DNA of 64,000 nt, taken from the NCBI RefSeq assembly GCF_003460505.1, contig NZ_QTVG01000010.1, forward strand, positions 1 through 64,000. The letters run 5' to 3'. The notes beneath the pieces were generated by a model. The model saw nothing but the letters and a program-made list of their open reading frames with translations. It had not been told where the DNA came from and ran no database searches. Shown here piece by piece: positions 19,063-28,642 of this stretch; within the stretch, counting starts at the first letter, position 1, and every line of letters begins with the position of its first letter. This stretch comes from Eubacterium sp. AF36-5BH. GTDB lineage: Bacteria > Bacillota > Clostridia > Lachnospirales > Lachnospiraceae. Position numbers and translations under genes: made by a program.

Positions 19063-19110
19063 GAATATATAATTAAGGTTTAAAAGAATAAATGATGAAA
19101 AGGAGATTTT

Positions 19111-22100
19111 ATGAAAAAAGGGTTTAGTATAATCATGGCGTTTGTTACGGTTATGACAATGCTTTTTAGTGGCGTAACTTTTGCTGATGATACGAATGAA
19201 AATGCAGAAAATAAAACAAAAGAAAGTAATTTTACAAATCTTATAGTATTTGCAAGATTTTTAGACGAAGATGAATTTATAGATAATTCTTATAATGGGG
19301 AATCTGTTAGAAAAATTACAGATAATACTTATAACAGTGCATATTTTAATGTTTCGGATTATTATGAAATTACGTCAAGGGGAAGTCTTAAGATAAATAG
19401 CGTGTATTTGTTTAATAAAGGTGGTTCAGTGCAGTTATCTCATCCAAGAGGATACTATGCAGAGTATAGTGAAGAGAATCCTGAAGGTTACAGGGACAAC
19501 GGAGAGAGAGCAGAGCGTATGTACGAATTAAAAACAGACTGGTCTGAATCTATAAACAGAGCTATATCAGCGGGCAATGTGATTACAAATTATGATGGTA
19601 CAAAAAAGTACAACTTTTCTGAACTTGATAAAAACAATGATGGGGTAATCGATGCAATCACCATTATTTATAAAAATACAATTCAGAGTATCTCTGTGGG
19701 TTGGTCCTCCCCTTTATGGAATTATAAGGATTATGCAGATTACGTAAAAATAAATGCAGATGGAAAAACAATTACAAGTAAAAACTATGTACAGGTGACA
19801 AATTCTTATAATTATTTATACAAGGATAATCGGAAAAACGTGATTTTGCCTATGGCAGTGGCAACTCATGAAATGGGGCACATTTTAGGATTTAAGGACT
19901 TGTACAATAGTTCAAATAGTTCGCCGGTATATTATATGTCTGCAATGGCAAAGCATATGTCACCTGTGCCACAGTTTATATCTGTAAAAGAAAGAGAAGC
20001 AAAGGGGTGGCTTACATCTGACAATGTTAAAACAATTTATCAAAATGGACAGTATACCTTAAAGGAAGCATCGACTAGAGGAGATTCACAGATAGTCGGA
20101 TACAAATTAAATTTAAAAGGAACCAATAAAACACTGTACTTAGAATATAGAAATTTTGGCACAGGTGGTAATAAGTATGATTGTCAGTCAAAAGAATTGT
20201 ATAAAACAGATGGAACGAAGCTAAAAGGATTGACAATTGGTTCAGGACTTGTTTGTTATTTGGTGGACAAAGATACAAAATTCCCAAACAACATGGGATG
20301 CGTTGCAGGAAAGTGGAATTATGAAACATTAGGTGGTACATATGCAACAAAATCTGATGCACCATTAAAACTGAATCAGAGCTTGGAAATAACTGATGAT
20401 ATGCATGTTGAAGTCACAAATATAACTGATAATCAATTAACATTTAAAATAGAAGGTGATTTTGAAGAACAACAGACTGAAACTAAAGAGATATCAGACA
20501 GGGAAAAATACGATGGAAGGGACGATGGCATAGTAACACCAGTAAAAGATCAGGGAGATACCAATTTGTGTTGGGCATATTCAAGCATTGCAGCAGCAGA
20601 ATCATCCATTTTAAAAAGTGGAATTGATCCTACAGTAACAAAAGATACATTATCATTAAATCCGATGGCGGCAGCTTATAGAGTTTTTAAGAGAGAAAGC
20701 GATCCATTGGGAAATACAGATGGAGACTGGCAATCAGTAAATTATTTGATGCAGTCAGGAGACCCGTTAAAAATTGCCAAGTTATATTCAATGTGGTGGG
20801 CACCGGTATCGGGTAATGTGGTTACCACAAACCCATATGATAATCCGTCATATAGATTTGAAAATGCAATTTATATACCTGAAAACAAATCAAATCCGGA
20901 AGAATACATTAGGTCAATAAAAAAAGCCATAGCAAAATATGGGGCAGTAACATTTCAGTACAATAATGCAAGAGAAACGTTATACTACAATCCAAAGAAT
21001 GAACATAGCAGTACAATTTCTCCCCATGCATGCACAATCATTGGATGGGATGACAATATTCCATCAGACAAATTTGTACCAAATGGTGCTACCAAAAATG
21101 GTGGTTGGCTTGTAAAAAACAGTTACAAATCATTGGAGTATTTTTGGCTGTCATATGACAATACAAGCAGTTGTTCTTATGCATTTTCATTTGCACCAAA
21201 GGATAAGTATGACTTTAATTATTACTATGATGGAAGCATGGACGATTTCCCATTAAGAAAAGATAAGTCAGTGGCAAATGTATTTAAAGCAAAAAAATCT
21301 GATAATCTAAAAGACGAATATATAAAAGCAGTAAATGTGGCTATTGGTGGTGAAAATGTAACCGCTAAAGTGGAGATATATAAAAATGTAGATTATCCTT
21401 ATGGTGGACAGGAAAATGTACCAGTTTCAGGTGGTTATCTGGCAAATACTACAACGGCATATTTTGAAAATAGCGGATATGTAACAATAGAACTGAATCA
21501 GCCGGTAAAAATCGAAAAAGACCAATGGTTCTCTGCAATAGTAAGTGTTTCAAATGAAAAGGGCGACGCCAAAATAATGACTTCATATAAAAATGGCAGG
21601 GAAATGTCATATATAAACAACGGTAGTGGATGGACACAACTTAAAAATTATGTGGGAAGAATAAAGGTATACACAAAATTGGAGAACAAAGTGGAGAATC
21701 CAACTATAGAAGTGCCTACAACGGAAGCACAAACCACAACTGAAGTGCCTACAACATCAGAGCCAACAACAGAAGCACCAACCACATCAGTGACAACAAC
21801 ACCAAAGGCAACAACGGAAGTGACAACAACATTAGAGCCAACAACGGAAGCACCAACCACATCAGTGACAACAACACCAAAGGCAACAACGGAAGTGACA
21901 ACTACATTAGAACCAACAGCAGAAGCACCAACTACATCAGTGACAACAACACCAAAGCCAACAACGGAAGTGACAACTACATCAGAACCAACAACTGAGA
22001 AACAAACTGAGACAACTGTCACAGTAGAACCCACAGCTGAAATATTGACTACAGAAAATACAACATCAGAAACTACTGGAGAAAATCAAACAACTGACGA

Positions 22101-22485
22101 AACAACATCAGAAAAAGAATCAACTACAACTTTTGGACAGGTTGTAACAAAGGAAAATGAACCAACAACTAACGGAAAAACTACAACTCGTGTTGACGGT
22201 GTAAATAAAAAGAGTTTAAAGCAAACAAAAATTCTAAAAGTAAAAAAACTTAAAAATAGAAAAGTGAGAATTACTTTTAAAAAGATAAGTAAGGCTAAAA
22301 TATATCGGATACAGTATTCAACTAACAGAAAATTTAAGAAAAACGTAAGAACAAAACGTACAAGAAAGAATACATATCTGTTAAGAAAATTGCGTGTTAG
22401 AAAAAGATATTATGTAAGAGTGAGAGCAATAGTTGGAAAAGACAAAGGCAAATGGAGCCGTGTAAAATCTTTTAAAGTGAGGTAA
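19111..22485 (+). CDS. surface protein with M6-like metalloprotease and papain-like domains
   Basis: An 1124-residue exported protein. After a signal peptide (1-25), an M6/immune-inhibitor-A-like metalloprotease contains the zinc motif in ATHEMGHILGFKDLY (about 252). A papain-type (C1A) domain follows at about 478-690: oxyanion Gln and catalytic Cys in DQGDTNLCWAYSS (Cys about 486), His in HACTIIGWDD (about 639) and Asn in GGWLVKNSYK (about 669). A beta-sandwich of about 100 residues follows (VNVAIGGENVTAKVEIYKN), then a Thr-rich linker with three 25-residue repeats. The C-terminus is a strongly basic FN3-like domain (about 1035-1124). All catalytic residues of both proteases appear intact. 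GGAG precedes the ATG. Role: extracellular proteolysis (inference). Confidence 0.9.
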   Translation: MKKGFSIIMAFVTVMTMLFSGVTFADDTNENAENKTKESNFTNLIVFARFLDEDEFIDNSYNGESVRKITDNTYNSAYFNVSDYYEITSRGSLKINSVYLFNKGGSVQLSHPRGYYAEYSEENPEGYRDNGERAERMYELKTDWSESINRAISAGNVITNYDGTKKYNFSELDKNNDGVIDAITIIYKNTIQSISVGWSSPLWNYKDYADYVKINADGKTITSKNYVQVTNSYNYLYKDNRKNVILPMAVATHEMGHILGFKDLYNSSNSSPVYYMSAMAKHMSPVPQFISVKEREAKGWLTSDNVKTIYQNGQYTLKEASTRGDSQIVGYKLNLKGTNKTLYLEYRNFGTGGNKYDCQSKELYKTDGTKLKGLTIGSGLVCYLVDKDTKFPNNMGCVAGKWNYETLGGTYATKSDAPLKLNQSLEITDDMHVEVTNITDNQLTFKIEGDFEEQQTETKEISDREKYDGRDDGIVTPVKDQGDTNLCWAYSSIAAAESSILKSGIDPTVTKDTLSLNPMAAAYRVFKRESDPLGNTDGDWQSVNYLMQSGDPLKIAKLYSMWWAPVSGNVVTTNPYDNPSYRFENAIYIPENKSNPEEYIRSIKKAIAKYGAVTFQYNNARETLYYNPKNEHSSTISPHACTIIGWDDNIPSDKFVPNGATKNGGWLVKNSYKSLEYFWLSYDNTSSCSYAFSFAPKDKYDFNYYYDGSMDDFPLRKDKSVANVFKAKKSDNLKDEYIKAVNVAIGGENVTAKVEIYKNVDYPYGGQENVPVSGGYLANTTTAYFENSGYVTIELNQPVKIEKDQWFSAIVSVSNEKGDAKIMTSYKNGREMSYINNGSGWTQLKNYVGRIKVYTKLENKVENPTIEVPTTEAQTTTEVPTTSEPTTEAPTTSVTTTPKATTEVTTTLEPTTEAPTTSVTTTPKATTEVTTTLEPTAEAPTTSVTTTPKPTTEVTTTSEPTTEKQTETTVTVEPTAEILTTENTTSETTGENQTTDETTSEKESTTTFGQVVTKENEPTTNGKTTTRVDGVNKKSLKQTKILKVKKLKNRKVRITFKKISKAKIYRIQYSTNRKFKKNVRTKRTRKNTYLLRKLRVRKRYYVRVRAIVGKDKGKWSRVKSFKVR
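21754..21981 (+). repeat. Thr-rich 75-bp tandem repeats in the protease linker
   Basis: Three consecutive units encoding TTEAPTTSVTTTPKATTEV plus TTTLEP-like ends. They differ at a few codons, so they are older than the 42-bp array in the GH16 gene. Confidence 0.8.
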
Positions 22486-22497
22486 GCGGTTTTATAA

Positions 22498-22920
22498 GTA
22501 ATTGGACAGGGAGTTGGGGCTAACGCTCTTGCAGACATGGGAATTTGTGAAAACAATCCAGAGGAATCTTATTTTGCAAATGTGCAGGTACCGATGTATT
22601 TGGCAAAGGCGGCAAAAGGAAGAAAACTTATTTGTTTCAGCTCGGATCAGGTTTATAGTGGTTGTGACGATGATGGACCTTATGCGGAAGAAAATGTAAA
22701 GCCGGCAAATGTTTATGCAACTCATAAACTGGAAATGGAGCAGAGGGTGTTGGATATTGAACCATCAGCAGTTATGTTAAGGGCTGAATGGATGTATGAT
22801 ATGGAAACCACAAAAGATAATTATTTTACATTGCTAAATAAAGAAAAGACGGTTTATTTTAGTTCACAGGAATTTAGAGGAATTACATATCTGAAAGAAG
22901 TGGCAGAAAATATGGTATAG
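22498..22920 (+). pseudogene. NAD-dependent epimerase / RmlD-like reductase fragment
   Basis: The frame is open from 22498 and encodes an SDR-type sugar reductase segment: MGICENNPEESYFANVQVP, KLICFSSDQVYSG and ANVYATHKLEMEQRV (the Tyr-x-x-x-Lys active site reads YATHK). The N-terminal Rossmann GxxGxxG and the C-terminal substrate domain are missing; intact members are about 270-300 residues. It directly follows the protease stop. A short second scrap (GIEFSDALDGVV) continues in another frame after 22920. Confidence 0.75.
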
Positions 22921-22983
22921 AATTCAGTGATGCACTTGACGGAGTGGTTAGATGTGCAAAGGATTATAAGATTATATAAAAAT

Positions 22984-23017
22984 AGAGCTGTAAGTAGATT
23001 TTAAAACTTACAGCTCT
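22984..23017. terminator. bidirectional hairpin terminator
   Basis: Perfect 12-bp arms AGAGCTGTAAGT and ACTTACAGCTCT between convergent genes, with A- and T-rich flanks on both sides. Confidence 0.8.
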
Positions 23018-23025
23018 GTTAATTT

Positions 23026-24003
23026 CTATTTTTCTTCTTCAGGATATTTAAAGCCCCATGATTTTCTAAATTCAGTCATCATATCCATAACGTCTTTTGT
23101 ATAGTCAAAGTGCATGCAGTCAACATCGCCGTTAATTGCTTTTTCCATATCAGCAAGTTCGTAGGCGAGAGCGTCTGCATTTTCGCCGGCTTTGATTAAT
23201 TCAGTTTTGCCAGAGTCAGTGTATGTTATGGTAGCTTCCCAAGCTCTAGGATATTCCATTATTTCAATATAACCTTTTTCGCATGAAACCATACCACGTT
23301 TTGGCTGCTTAGAATGAAGTGAAAGCATAACGCTTGCCATCTGACCTTCTTCGTTTGTTAGAAGTAAACCAGCCTGCTCGTCAACACCTGTTGGAGCAGA
23401 CTTTACCTGAGATACAAGGTTGTTAGGTTTTGAATCCATAAACCAGCGGATAAATGAAAGTGCGTATACACCGATATCGAGCATTGCACCTCCGGCAAGG
23501 TTTCTGTTGAAAAATCTGTTTGTCATATCATATTCTTTAAAACTTCCAAAGTTCATAGTAATAAGGTTCACTTTTCCAAGTGCTCCGGATTCCAAAATCT
23601 CGTTTAATTTTTTGTAAATTGGCATGTGGAAAATTGTCATTGCTTCACCGATAATAACACCTTTTTCTTTTGCCAAAGAAATTGCTTCGTTTAATTCATT
23701 GCTGTTAAGTGTTATGGATTTTTCAACAAGTATATGTTTTCCGTTCTCAATTGCTTTCTTCATAAATTCAAGATGTGTGTTATGTGGAGTTGTGATGTAA
23801 ACAACATCAACTTCTGGATCAGTAAACACATCATTTATATTGTCATATACTTTTCCGATATTATATTTTTGGGCAAAATCAACAGCCTTTTGATGTGTGC
23901 GGTTTGCAACAGAATAAATATTTTTTCCATTTTTGATTAATGTCTGTGCCATTTGGTTGGCAATAACTCCGGTACCTAATACAGCCCATTTAATTTCCTT
24001 CAT
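23026..24003 (-). CDS. Gfo/Idh/MocA family oxidoreductase
   Basis: A 325-residue NAD(P)-dependent oxidoreductase. N-terminal Rossmann fold (IKWAVLGTGVIANQMA), then VYITTPHNTHLEFMKKAIENGKHILVEK with the family's E-K-P-like EKS at the active site, and a C-terminal alpha/beta domain (GGAMLDIGVYALSFIRWF). Start 24003 is chosen because AGGAGG lies 7 bases upstream; an earlier ATG at 24051 has none. Such enzymes reduce or oxidise sugars or cyclitols; the substrate is not evident. It is co-directional with, and follows, an RpiR-type sugar-phosphate regulator gene, which may control it. Confidence 0.92.
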   Translation of the reverse strand: MKEIKWAVLGTGVIANQMAQTLIKNGKNIYSVANRTHQKAVDFAQKYNIGKVYDNINDVFTDPEVDVVYITTPHNTHLEFMKKAIENGKHILVEKSITLNSNELNEAISLAKEKGVIIGEAMTIFHMPIYKKLNEILESGALGKVNLITMNFGSFKEYDMTNRFFNRNLAGGAMLDIGVYALSFIRWFMDSKPNNLVSQVKSAPTGVDEQAGLLLTNEEGQMASVMLSLHSKQPKRGMVSCEKGYIEIMEYPRAWEATITYTDSGKTELIKAGENADALAYELADMEKAINGDVDCMHFDYTKDVMDMMTEFRKSWGFKYPEEEK

Positions 24004-24173
24004 AATAAACCTCCTTGTGGTTAGATAAACACGTAAAATTTCACAAAGCATATTGTAAAAAGCGGTTTAATAGATAAACACGCATAAAAATTAATTTTAC
24101 GAATAAATACACTGTGAAAATTAATTTCGTAACACAAAGATACCATGACATATAAATTTCGTCAATAGAAAAA

Positions 24174-25019
24174 TTATTCTTTTGTGAAAGCTATAGATGA
24201 TTCATGCTGAATAATGGAATCATAAGCTTCTTTTCTCATAGATGTAAGGAAAAGATAAAGCACTTCGATTACCATTGTGGCAGAAACTCTCGAAAAACGA
24301 TATTCATCAAGAAATAATTTTTCGCGGGTTGCTGTTGTTATATGATAATCACTGATTTTAGCAATAGTCGATTTCTCACTATTGGTTATTGAAATTGTAG
24401 TTGCCTTCTTTTGTTTTGCAGCTTCTAAAATATTAATGACACCGGTTGACTCCCCTGAATTTGAAATTGCAATAACTACGTCATCAGGTGAAAGGTTGTA
24501 ACTGTAGGCAAGCTGGGTTTCCCAAACAGGAGTTGAAACTGCGGAAATCCCAATCTGGTTAAGCTTGTAGGCTCCGTCCATTGCTACAGGAACAGTGTTG
24601 CCAACAGCAGCAAAAAGAACATTGTGGGCATTATTTATTCTTTTTAAAATGTCCTGCAGATTTTCAGAATTCATCATTGAAACTGTTTGAGTAAGTTCGG
24701 CAACTTTATTTGCCAATATATTTTTCAATGATTGTTCCAAATCATCTACTGAAATATGATTAGACAATTCATCGTCTTCCGACTGGGAAACCATTTCTTT
24801 TGCAATAGAAATTTTAAGATGGTGAAAGCCCTTCATATCAATTTTTTTACAAAAACGTGAAACGGAAGCTTCACTTACCTGACATTCTTTGGCCAGTTCG
24901 CCAACGGTCATATCCACGATTTCTTTTGGATGATGAATGATGAAATTGCCAATCTTCTTTTCGGTTTCAAAAAAAGTATCCATAGAAGCACATATTTGAT
25001 TAATAACTGATTTTTCCAT
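24174..25019 (-). CDS. RpiR family transcriptional regulator
   Basis: A 281-residue regulator: N-terminal HTH_6 domain (MTVGELAKECQVSEASVSRFCKKI, about 35-60) and a C-terminal SIS sugar-phosphate-binding domain (about 125-255; VLFAAVGNTVPVAMDGAYK, AISNSGESTGVINILEAAK, ITNSEKSTIAKISD). RpiR proteins sense phosphosugars. It is encoded upstream of, and in the same direction as, the Gfo/Idh oxidoreductase, and divergently from an SGNH hydrolase whose upstream region carries a 33-bp repeat array (possible operator, inference). AAAGGAC precedes the ATG. Confidence 0.93.
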   Translation of the reverse strand: MEKSVINQICASMDTFFETEKKIGNFIIHHPKEIVDMTVGELAKECQVSEASVSRFCKKIDMKGFHHLKISIAKEMVSQSEDDELSNHISVDDLEQSLKNILANKVAELTQTVSMMNSENLQDILKRINNAHNVLFAAVGNTVPVAMDGAYKLNQIGISAVSTPVWETQLAYSYNLSPDDVVIAISNSGESTGVINILEAAKQKKATTISITNSEKSTIAKISDYHITTATREKLFLDEYRFSRVSATMVIEVLYLFLTSMRKEAYDSIIQHESSIAFTKE

Positions 25020-25181
25020 ATATAAAGTCCTTTTAATAAAAAATTTATGGGTTGCTAGAAATTTACTTCAATTCGAGCTTGCTTGTAAGATTTAGTGAAA
25101 TAGTATTTCTTCGTACAAAACACTTAGTAAACAAAGTTTCATAAGTAACTTTACTTTAATAATGAAAAAAATGCAATAGCC

Positions 25182-25306
25182 TCATAAAAGTGTGAAAACT
25201 ATGGCAAAATATGCTCATAAAAGTGTGAAAACTGTGGAAAAATATGCTCATAAAAGTGTAAAAATGTTAAGAAATATCCTCATAAAAATGTAAAATTGTG
25301 TATAAT
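25182..25306 (+). repeat. 33-bp period direct-repeat array upstream of the SGNH hydrolase
   Basis: Four copies of a CTCATAAAAGTGTGAAAACT-like unit begin at 25181, 25214, 25247 and 25279 (periods 33, 33, 32). The first two differ at only a couple of bases; the later two decay. A TATAAT at 25301-25306 follows directly, so the array sits just upstream of the probable promoter of the next gene. Confidence 0.8.
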
Positions 25307-25334
25307 GATATGAGAAATTGAAAGGAATATAGTT

Positions 25335-25979
25335 ATGATAAACGGAGAACAAATGGTAAAAGTAGAAAAGTATCGTGTACTTAATACAATGGTAAAAGAA
25401 GGACAGATTTTATTTACTGGTTCTTCTCTAATGGAACAATTTCCAATTAATGAATTACAAATGGATTTTGGAATTAAGGAAATTATTTACAATAGAGGGA
25501 TTGGCGGATTTACAACTGCTGATATGCTTCAATGTATGGATGAGCAAATTTTTGGAGTCAAACCTTCCAAGATTTTTATAAATATTGGAACTAATGATAT
25601 TAGTGATCCTAATACAGATTTTGACATTCTTTTAAAAGAAATGTTGAAAAATTATGAAGAAATATTAGGTCAGATAAAAGATAAATTACCAAAGACATCT
25701 GTGTATACAATGGCTTTTTATCCAGTAAATAGTGTTGATATGCTTCCGGATTGCCCTTTTGAGCAAACTGTTTTTTATCATAGAAATAATGAAACGGTGC
25801 CAGTAGCTAATGAAGAGGTGAAGAAATTAGCACAGAGAATGGGATGTTATTATATTGATGTGAATCAGGGGTTAACGGACCGTAGAGGAATGTTAAAGAA
25901 AGAATACACTATGGACGGAATACATATGTATGCCAATGCATATAAAATTATTTTAGATAATATGAAAAAGTATTTGTAA
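25335..25979 (+). CDS. SGNH/GDSL hydrolase
   Basis: A 214-residue cytosolic-looking esterase of the SGNH type. Block I: ILFTGSSLMEQFPI (nucleophile Ser in GSS). Block II Gly: IIYNRGIGGFTTADML. Block III: INIGTNDIS. Block V: MDGIHMYANAY with the catalytic D-x-x-H. No signal peptide. It resembles lysophospholipase/acetylesterase members (TesA/PAF-AH beta-like). AAAGGAA lies before the ATG and a TATAAT about 30 bp upstream. The substrate is unknown. Confidence 0.9.
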   Translation: MINGEQMVKVEKYRVLNTMVKEGQILFTGSSLMEQFPINELQMDFGIKEIIYNRGIGGFTTADMLQCMDEQIFGVKPSKIFINIGTNDISDPNTDFDILLKEMLKNYEEILGQIKDKLPKTSVYTMAFYPVNSVDMLPDCPFEQTVFYHRNNETVPVANEEVKKLAQRMGCYYIDVNQGLTDRRGMLKKEYTMDGIHMYANAYKIILDNMKKYL

Positions 25980-26042
25980 TAAACTTAAATTGACACATAC
26001 CTTTATATATGCTATCTTTTTCATAGTTAAAAAATTAAATAA

Positions 26043-26105
26043 AGGGAATGAGGTTCTCCCTTGATTTTATCAAAACCGCTAGTAAAGCTGATGACTTCTG
26101 TGTAA
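26043..26105 (+). ncRNA. fluoride riboswitch (crcB motif)
   Basis: Contains the landmarks of the class: GGGAATGAGGTTCTCCC (P1 region), AAACCGCT, and AGCTGATGACTTCTGTG. It lies 60 bp before a CLC-type channel gene, the classical target. Fluoride binding would disrupt the overlapping terminator and turn the gene on. Confidence 0.92.
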
Positions 26106-26132
26106 CAATGCACAGGTGAATCAGCTTTTTTT
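26084..26132 (+). terminator. riboswitch-controlled terminator
   Basis: AAAGCTGAT and CTGTG of the aptamer 3' part pair with CACAG and ATCAGCTTT, followed by a T-run. The terminator and aptamer share sequence, so they are mutually exclusive. Confidence 0.85.
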
Positions 26133-26165
26133 ATGTAATATAAATTCCACATAAGGAGACAACAA

Positions 26166-27392
26166 ATGAACAAACAACAAATATACGAAAAAGCAATTCT
26201 AACGATCAAATATATTATCCTTTCAATTATAATCGGTGTTGTTGTGGGAATAGTAGACACAGTTTTTGGAAGAGGCTTAATTGCAATATCTGATTTCAGA
26301 ACAGCCAATTACAAATATCTTATTCCGTTTTTACCGGTAGCAGGACTTTTAATTACATGGCTGTACCTACGTTTTAGCAAATTAAGTTTAAAAGGTATGA
26401 CACTTGTATTTGAAGTTGGGCAGGAGAAAAGGGATTCAATACCACTTGCGCTAGTACCACTGGTTATGGTTGGAACATGGATAACACATCTTTTTGGAGG
26501 TAGTGCCGGCAGGGAAGGTGTAGCTGTTCAGATAGGGGCAACACTTTCACATTATTTGGGCCGAAAAATGAAAACACCAGACAACAGCAAAGTTATGCTA
26601 ATAACAGGTATGGCAGCAGGTTTTGGTGGCTTGTTTCAAACTCCTTTGGCGGCGACTTTTTTTGCTATGGAAGTAATTGTTGCAGGTTATATGGATTATC
26701 AGGCATTGCTACCTGCAATAATCGGAGCCTTTGTAGCTTCATATACGTCCCACTTTCTTGGACTTGAAAAATTTGCTGTAGAACTAAAAGGAACGGTTGA
26801 TTTTTCAAATATTAAAATTGTGGTAGCAGTTATAATTTTAGGATTAGCATTTGGAATTGTAGGAAGATTGTTTTCAAAGTTACTTCAAGTGCTAAAAAAA
26901 ATTATGGCAGAAAAATTTATAAATCCGTACATAAGAATTGGTGTTGTTTCAATACCATTGGCAATAGTGTTGATTTTCCTTTGGCAGGGAAGATACAGCG
27001 GACTTGGAACTAACTTGATTTCCAGCGTTTTTTCAGGTGGAGAGGTTTATGGCATTGACTGGATTTTGAAACTGTTACTAACAGTGCTTACTTTATCAAT
27101 TGGTTTTCAGGGCGGTGAAGTAACACCACTGTTTTCAATAGGGGCAACTTTAGGAGCAGTTCTCGGACAACTTTTAGGCATATCACCAATATTATGTGGA
27201 GCGCTAGGTTATGCAGCAGTATTTGGAAGTGCTACAAATACATTGATTGCGCCAATAATGCTTGGAATAGAAGTGTTTGGTGGAAGTAACATGTCATTGT
27301 TTGTGGTGGTGTGCAGTATTGCATACATTGTTAATGGAAATAAATCAATTTACGGTGCACAGGAAAAAAGTAGTAATTTACAAATAAAATAA
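26166..27392 (+). CDS. CLC-F type fluoride/proton antiporter
   Basis: A 408-residue CLC protein. It has the gating-Glu motif GSAGREGVAVQIGATLSH, the following GMAAGFGGLFQTPLAATFFAME (split here over the usual helix G-H region), and GGEVTPLFSIGATLG late in the protein. It is shorter than housekeeping CLC chloride channels and has no CBS domains, as expected for the fluoride-exporting CLC-F branch. The fluoride riboswitch directly upstream is strong independent support. It would expel fluoride from the cytoplasm in exchange for protons. AAGGAGAC precedes the ATG. Confidence 0.93.
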   Translation: MNKQQIYEKAILTIKYIILSIIIGVVVGIVDTVFGRGLIAISDFRTANYKYLIPFLPVAGLLITWLYLRFSKLSLKGMTLVFEVGQEKRDSIPLALVPLVMVGTWITHLFGGSAGREGVAVQIGATLSHYLGRKMKTPDNSKVMLITGMAAGFGGLFQTPLAATFFAMEVIVAGYMDYQALLPAIIGAFVASYTSHFLGLEKFAVELKGTVDFSNIKIVVAVIILGLAFGIVGRLFSKLLQVLKKIMAEKFINPYIRIGVVSIPLAIVLIFLWQGRYSGLGTNLISSVFSGGEVYGIDWILKLLLTVLTLSIGFQGGEVTPLFSIGATLGAVLGQLLGISPILCGALGYAAVFGSATNTLIAPIMLGIEVFGGSNMSLFVVVCSIAYIVNGNKSIYGAQEKSSNLQIK

Positions 27393-27466
27393 GTTTTATT
27401 AGGCAGATAAATGTGTTAGTCTAGTTATAAAGGTACGTTACTAAAAAATATGACAGGAATAATATA

Positions 27467-28594
27467 TTGACAGAAAATACAAAAGGAGAAAAAGTACAAT
27501 ATCTAATATTTACAATGCTATTAGCAGTATTGGTAATTGGCTTTGCAGGCACAGCAAAAGCTGAGAATTGGTACGATGGCTGGCATGAATCAAGTTCAAG
27601 ATTACAAAAGATGAAAACGGAGGGCTTATATATACTGAAGAACCATTGCACCGGGAACATCAACTATTACAGGTAAGATAGGAGACAAAGAATATAGTTT
27701 CAAGGTAATCGTAAAACCTTACATGGGTGCAAAAATGAGTTCGGTTAAAGCAGTGGATTATAAGTCTGTTAAGGTTACATGGCAAAAAGCAAATGCGGCA
27801 ACAGTTGGAACCCATACATTTAAGCAATAGGCAGGAAAATCTTACATATATAAAATAAAATATGTATTTCCTGAATATTCAGTGGATTCAAAGGAACGTT
27901 CATGTTTAAACTTTGCAAGTATGATTATTGGGGTGGTGTTTACTGTGCACCGGATGGAAACTTCTATGTAGCAGTTGGTTATTCTAATGACAAACAAAAA
28001 CAGTAATTAAAGTTTTGAAATATTCATCATCATGGAAACTTCAAAAAACATGTAGCATTACAGGTGATGCCTGGAATGTGTTTGGCGGAATAGTGACGCC
28101 TTTTACATCAGGTAATGTAAGAATGGATATGCGTGGAAACTACTTTGGACAACATTATTACTGTTGGAACATCAGTCACACAGAACTATAAAGTTGCCGG
28201 TGTAACAGGAAATAGTGGAAAATATAAAAAGAATGTATTTATGACAATTACAGACAAAAATACATTAAAATCTAAAATAAAATGGCTTACTACTTACAAT
28301 CCTAAGAAGTCAAAAATAACAGTACGAGAAGTAAGAACTGTTAAACTTTCAGATGATGCCATTGTAATTATGTACACTACTGTAAAGAAATCAAAATCAA
28401 CATTACATTACATTGTAGTAAATAATCAGGGTAATGTAATTTGCAAAAAGACTTATAAAAACATGGAATTTACAGCAAGTTCACAGCCAAAATTATACAA
28501 TGGAGCAATTAACTGGGTAGATATGAATTTAGTTTACAAAAAAGTAAAGTGGCATGGCAGACCACAAAACCGTCAACAAGCAGATACATTATAA
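27467..28594 (+). pseudogene. decayed secreted Ig/FN3-like protein
   Basis: Several frames must be joined to read this. First comes a signal-peptide-like start (TTG 27467; FTMLLAVLVIGFAGTAKAEN). After a shift, a Big2-end/FN3-start passage follows (IGDKEYSFKVIVKPYMGAK, SVKVTWQKANAAT), with an in-frame TAG near 27828. After another shift there is a passage around 28133-28594 with MTITDKNTLKSKIKWLTTY and LHYIVVNNQGNVICKKTY. At least three frame disruptions and an internal stop make it a pseudogene. It resembles the other Lys-rich surface proteins of this window in composition. Confidence 0.75.
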
Positions 28595-28642
28595 AGTCGG
28601 CTTGAAAGTTTTAGTTTTAGCGGAAATTTAATAGGAGGGCAT

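Noticed and set aside
21648..22034. Reverse-strand Val/Thr-rich frame of 128 residues
   Set aside because: Antisense shadow of the Thr-rich linker in the protease gene.
25182..25306. Repeat array as CRISPR
   Set aside because: Same reasons: no spacers, only four decaying units, no cas genes.
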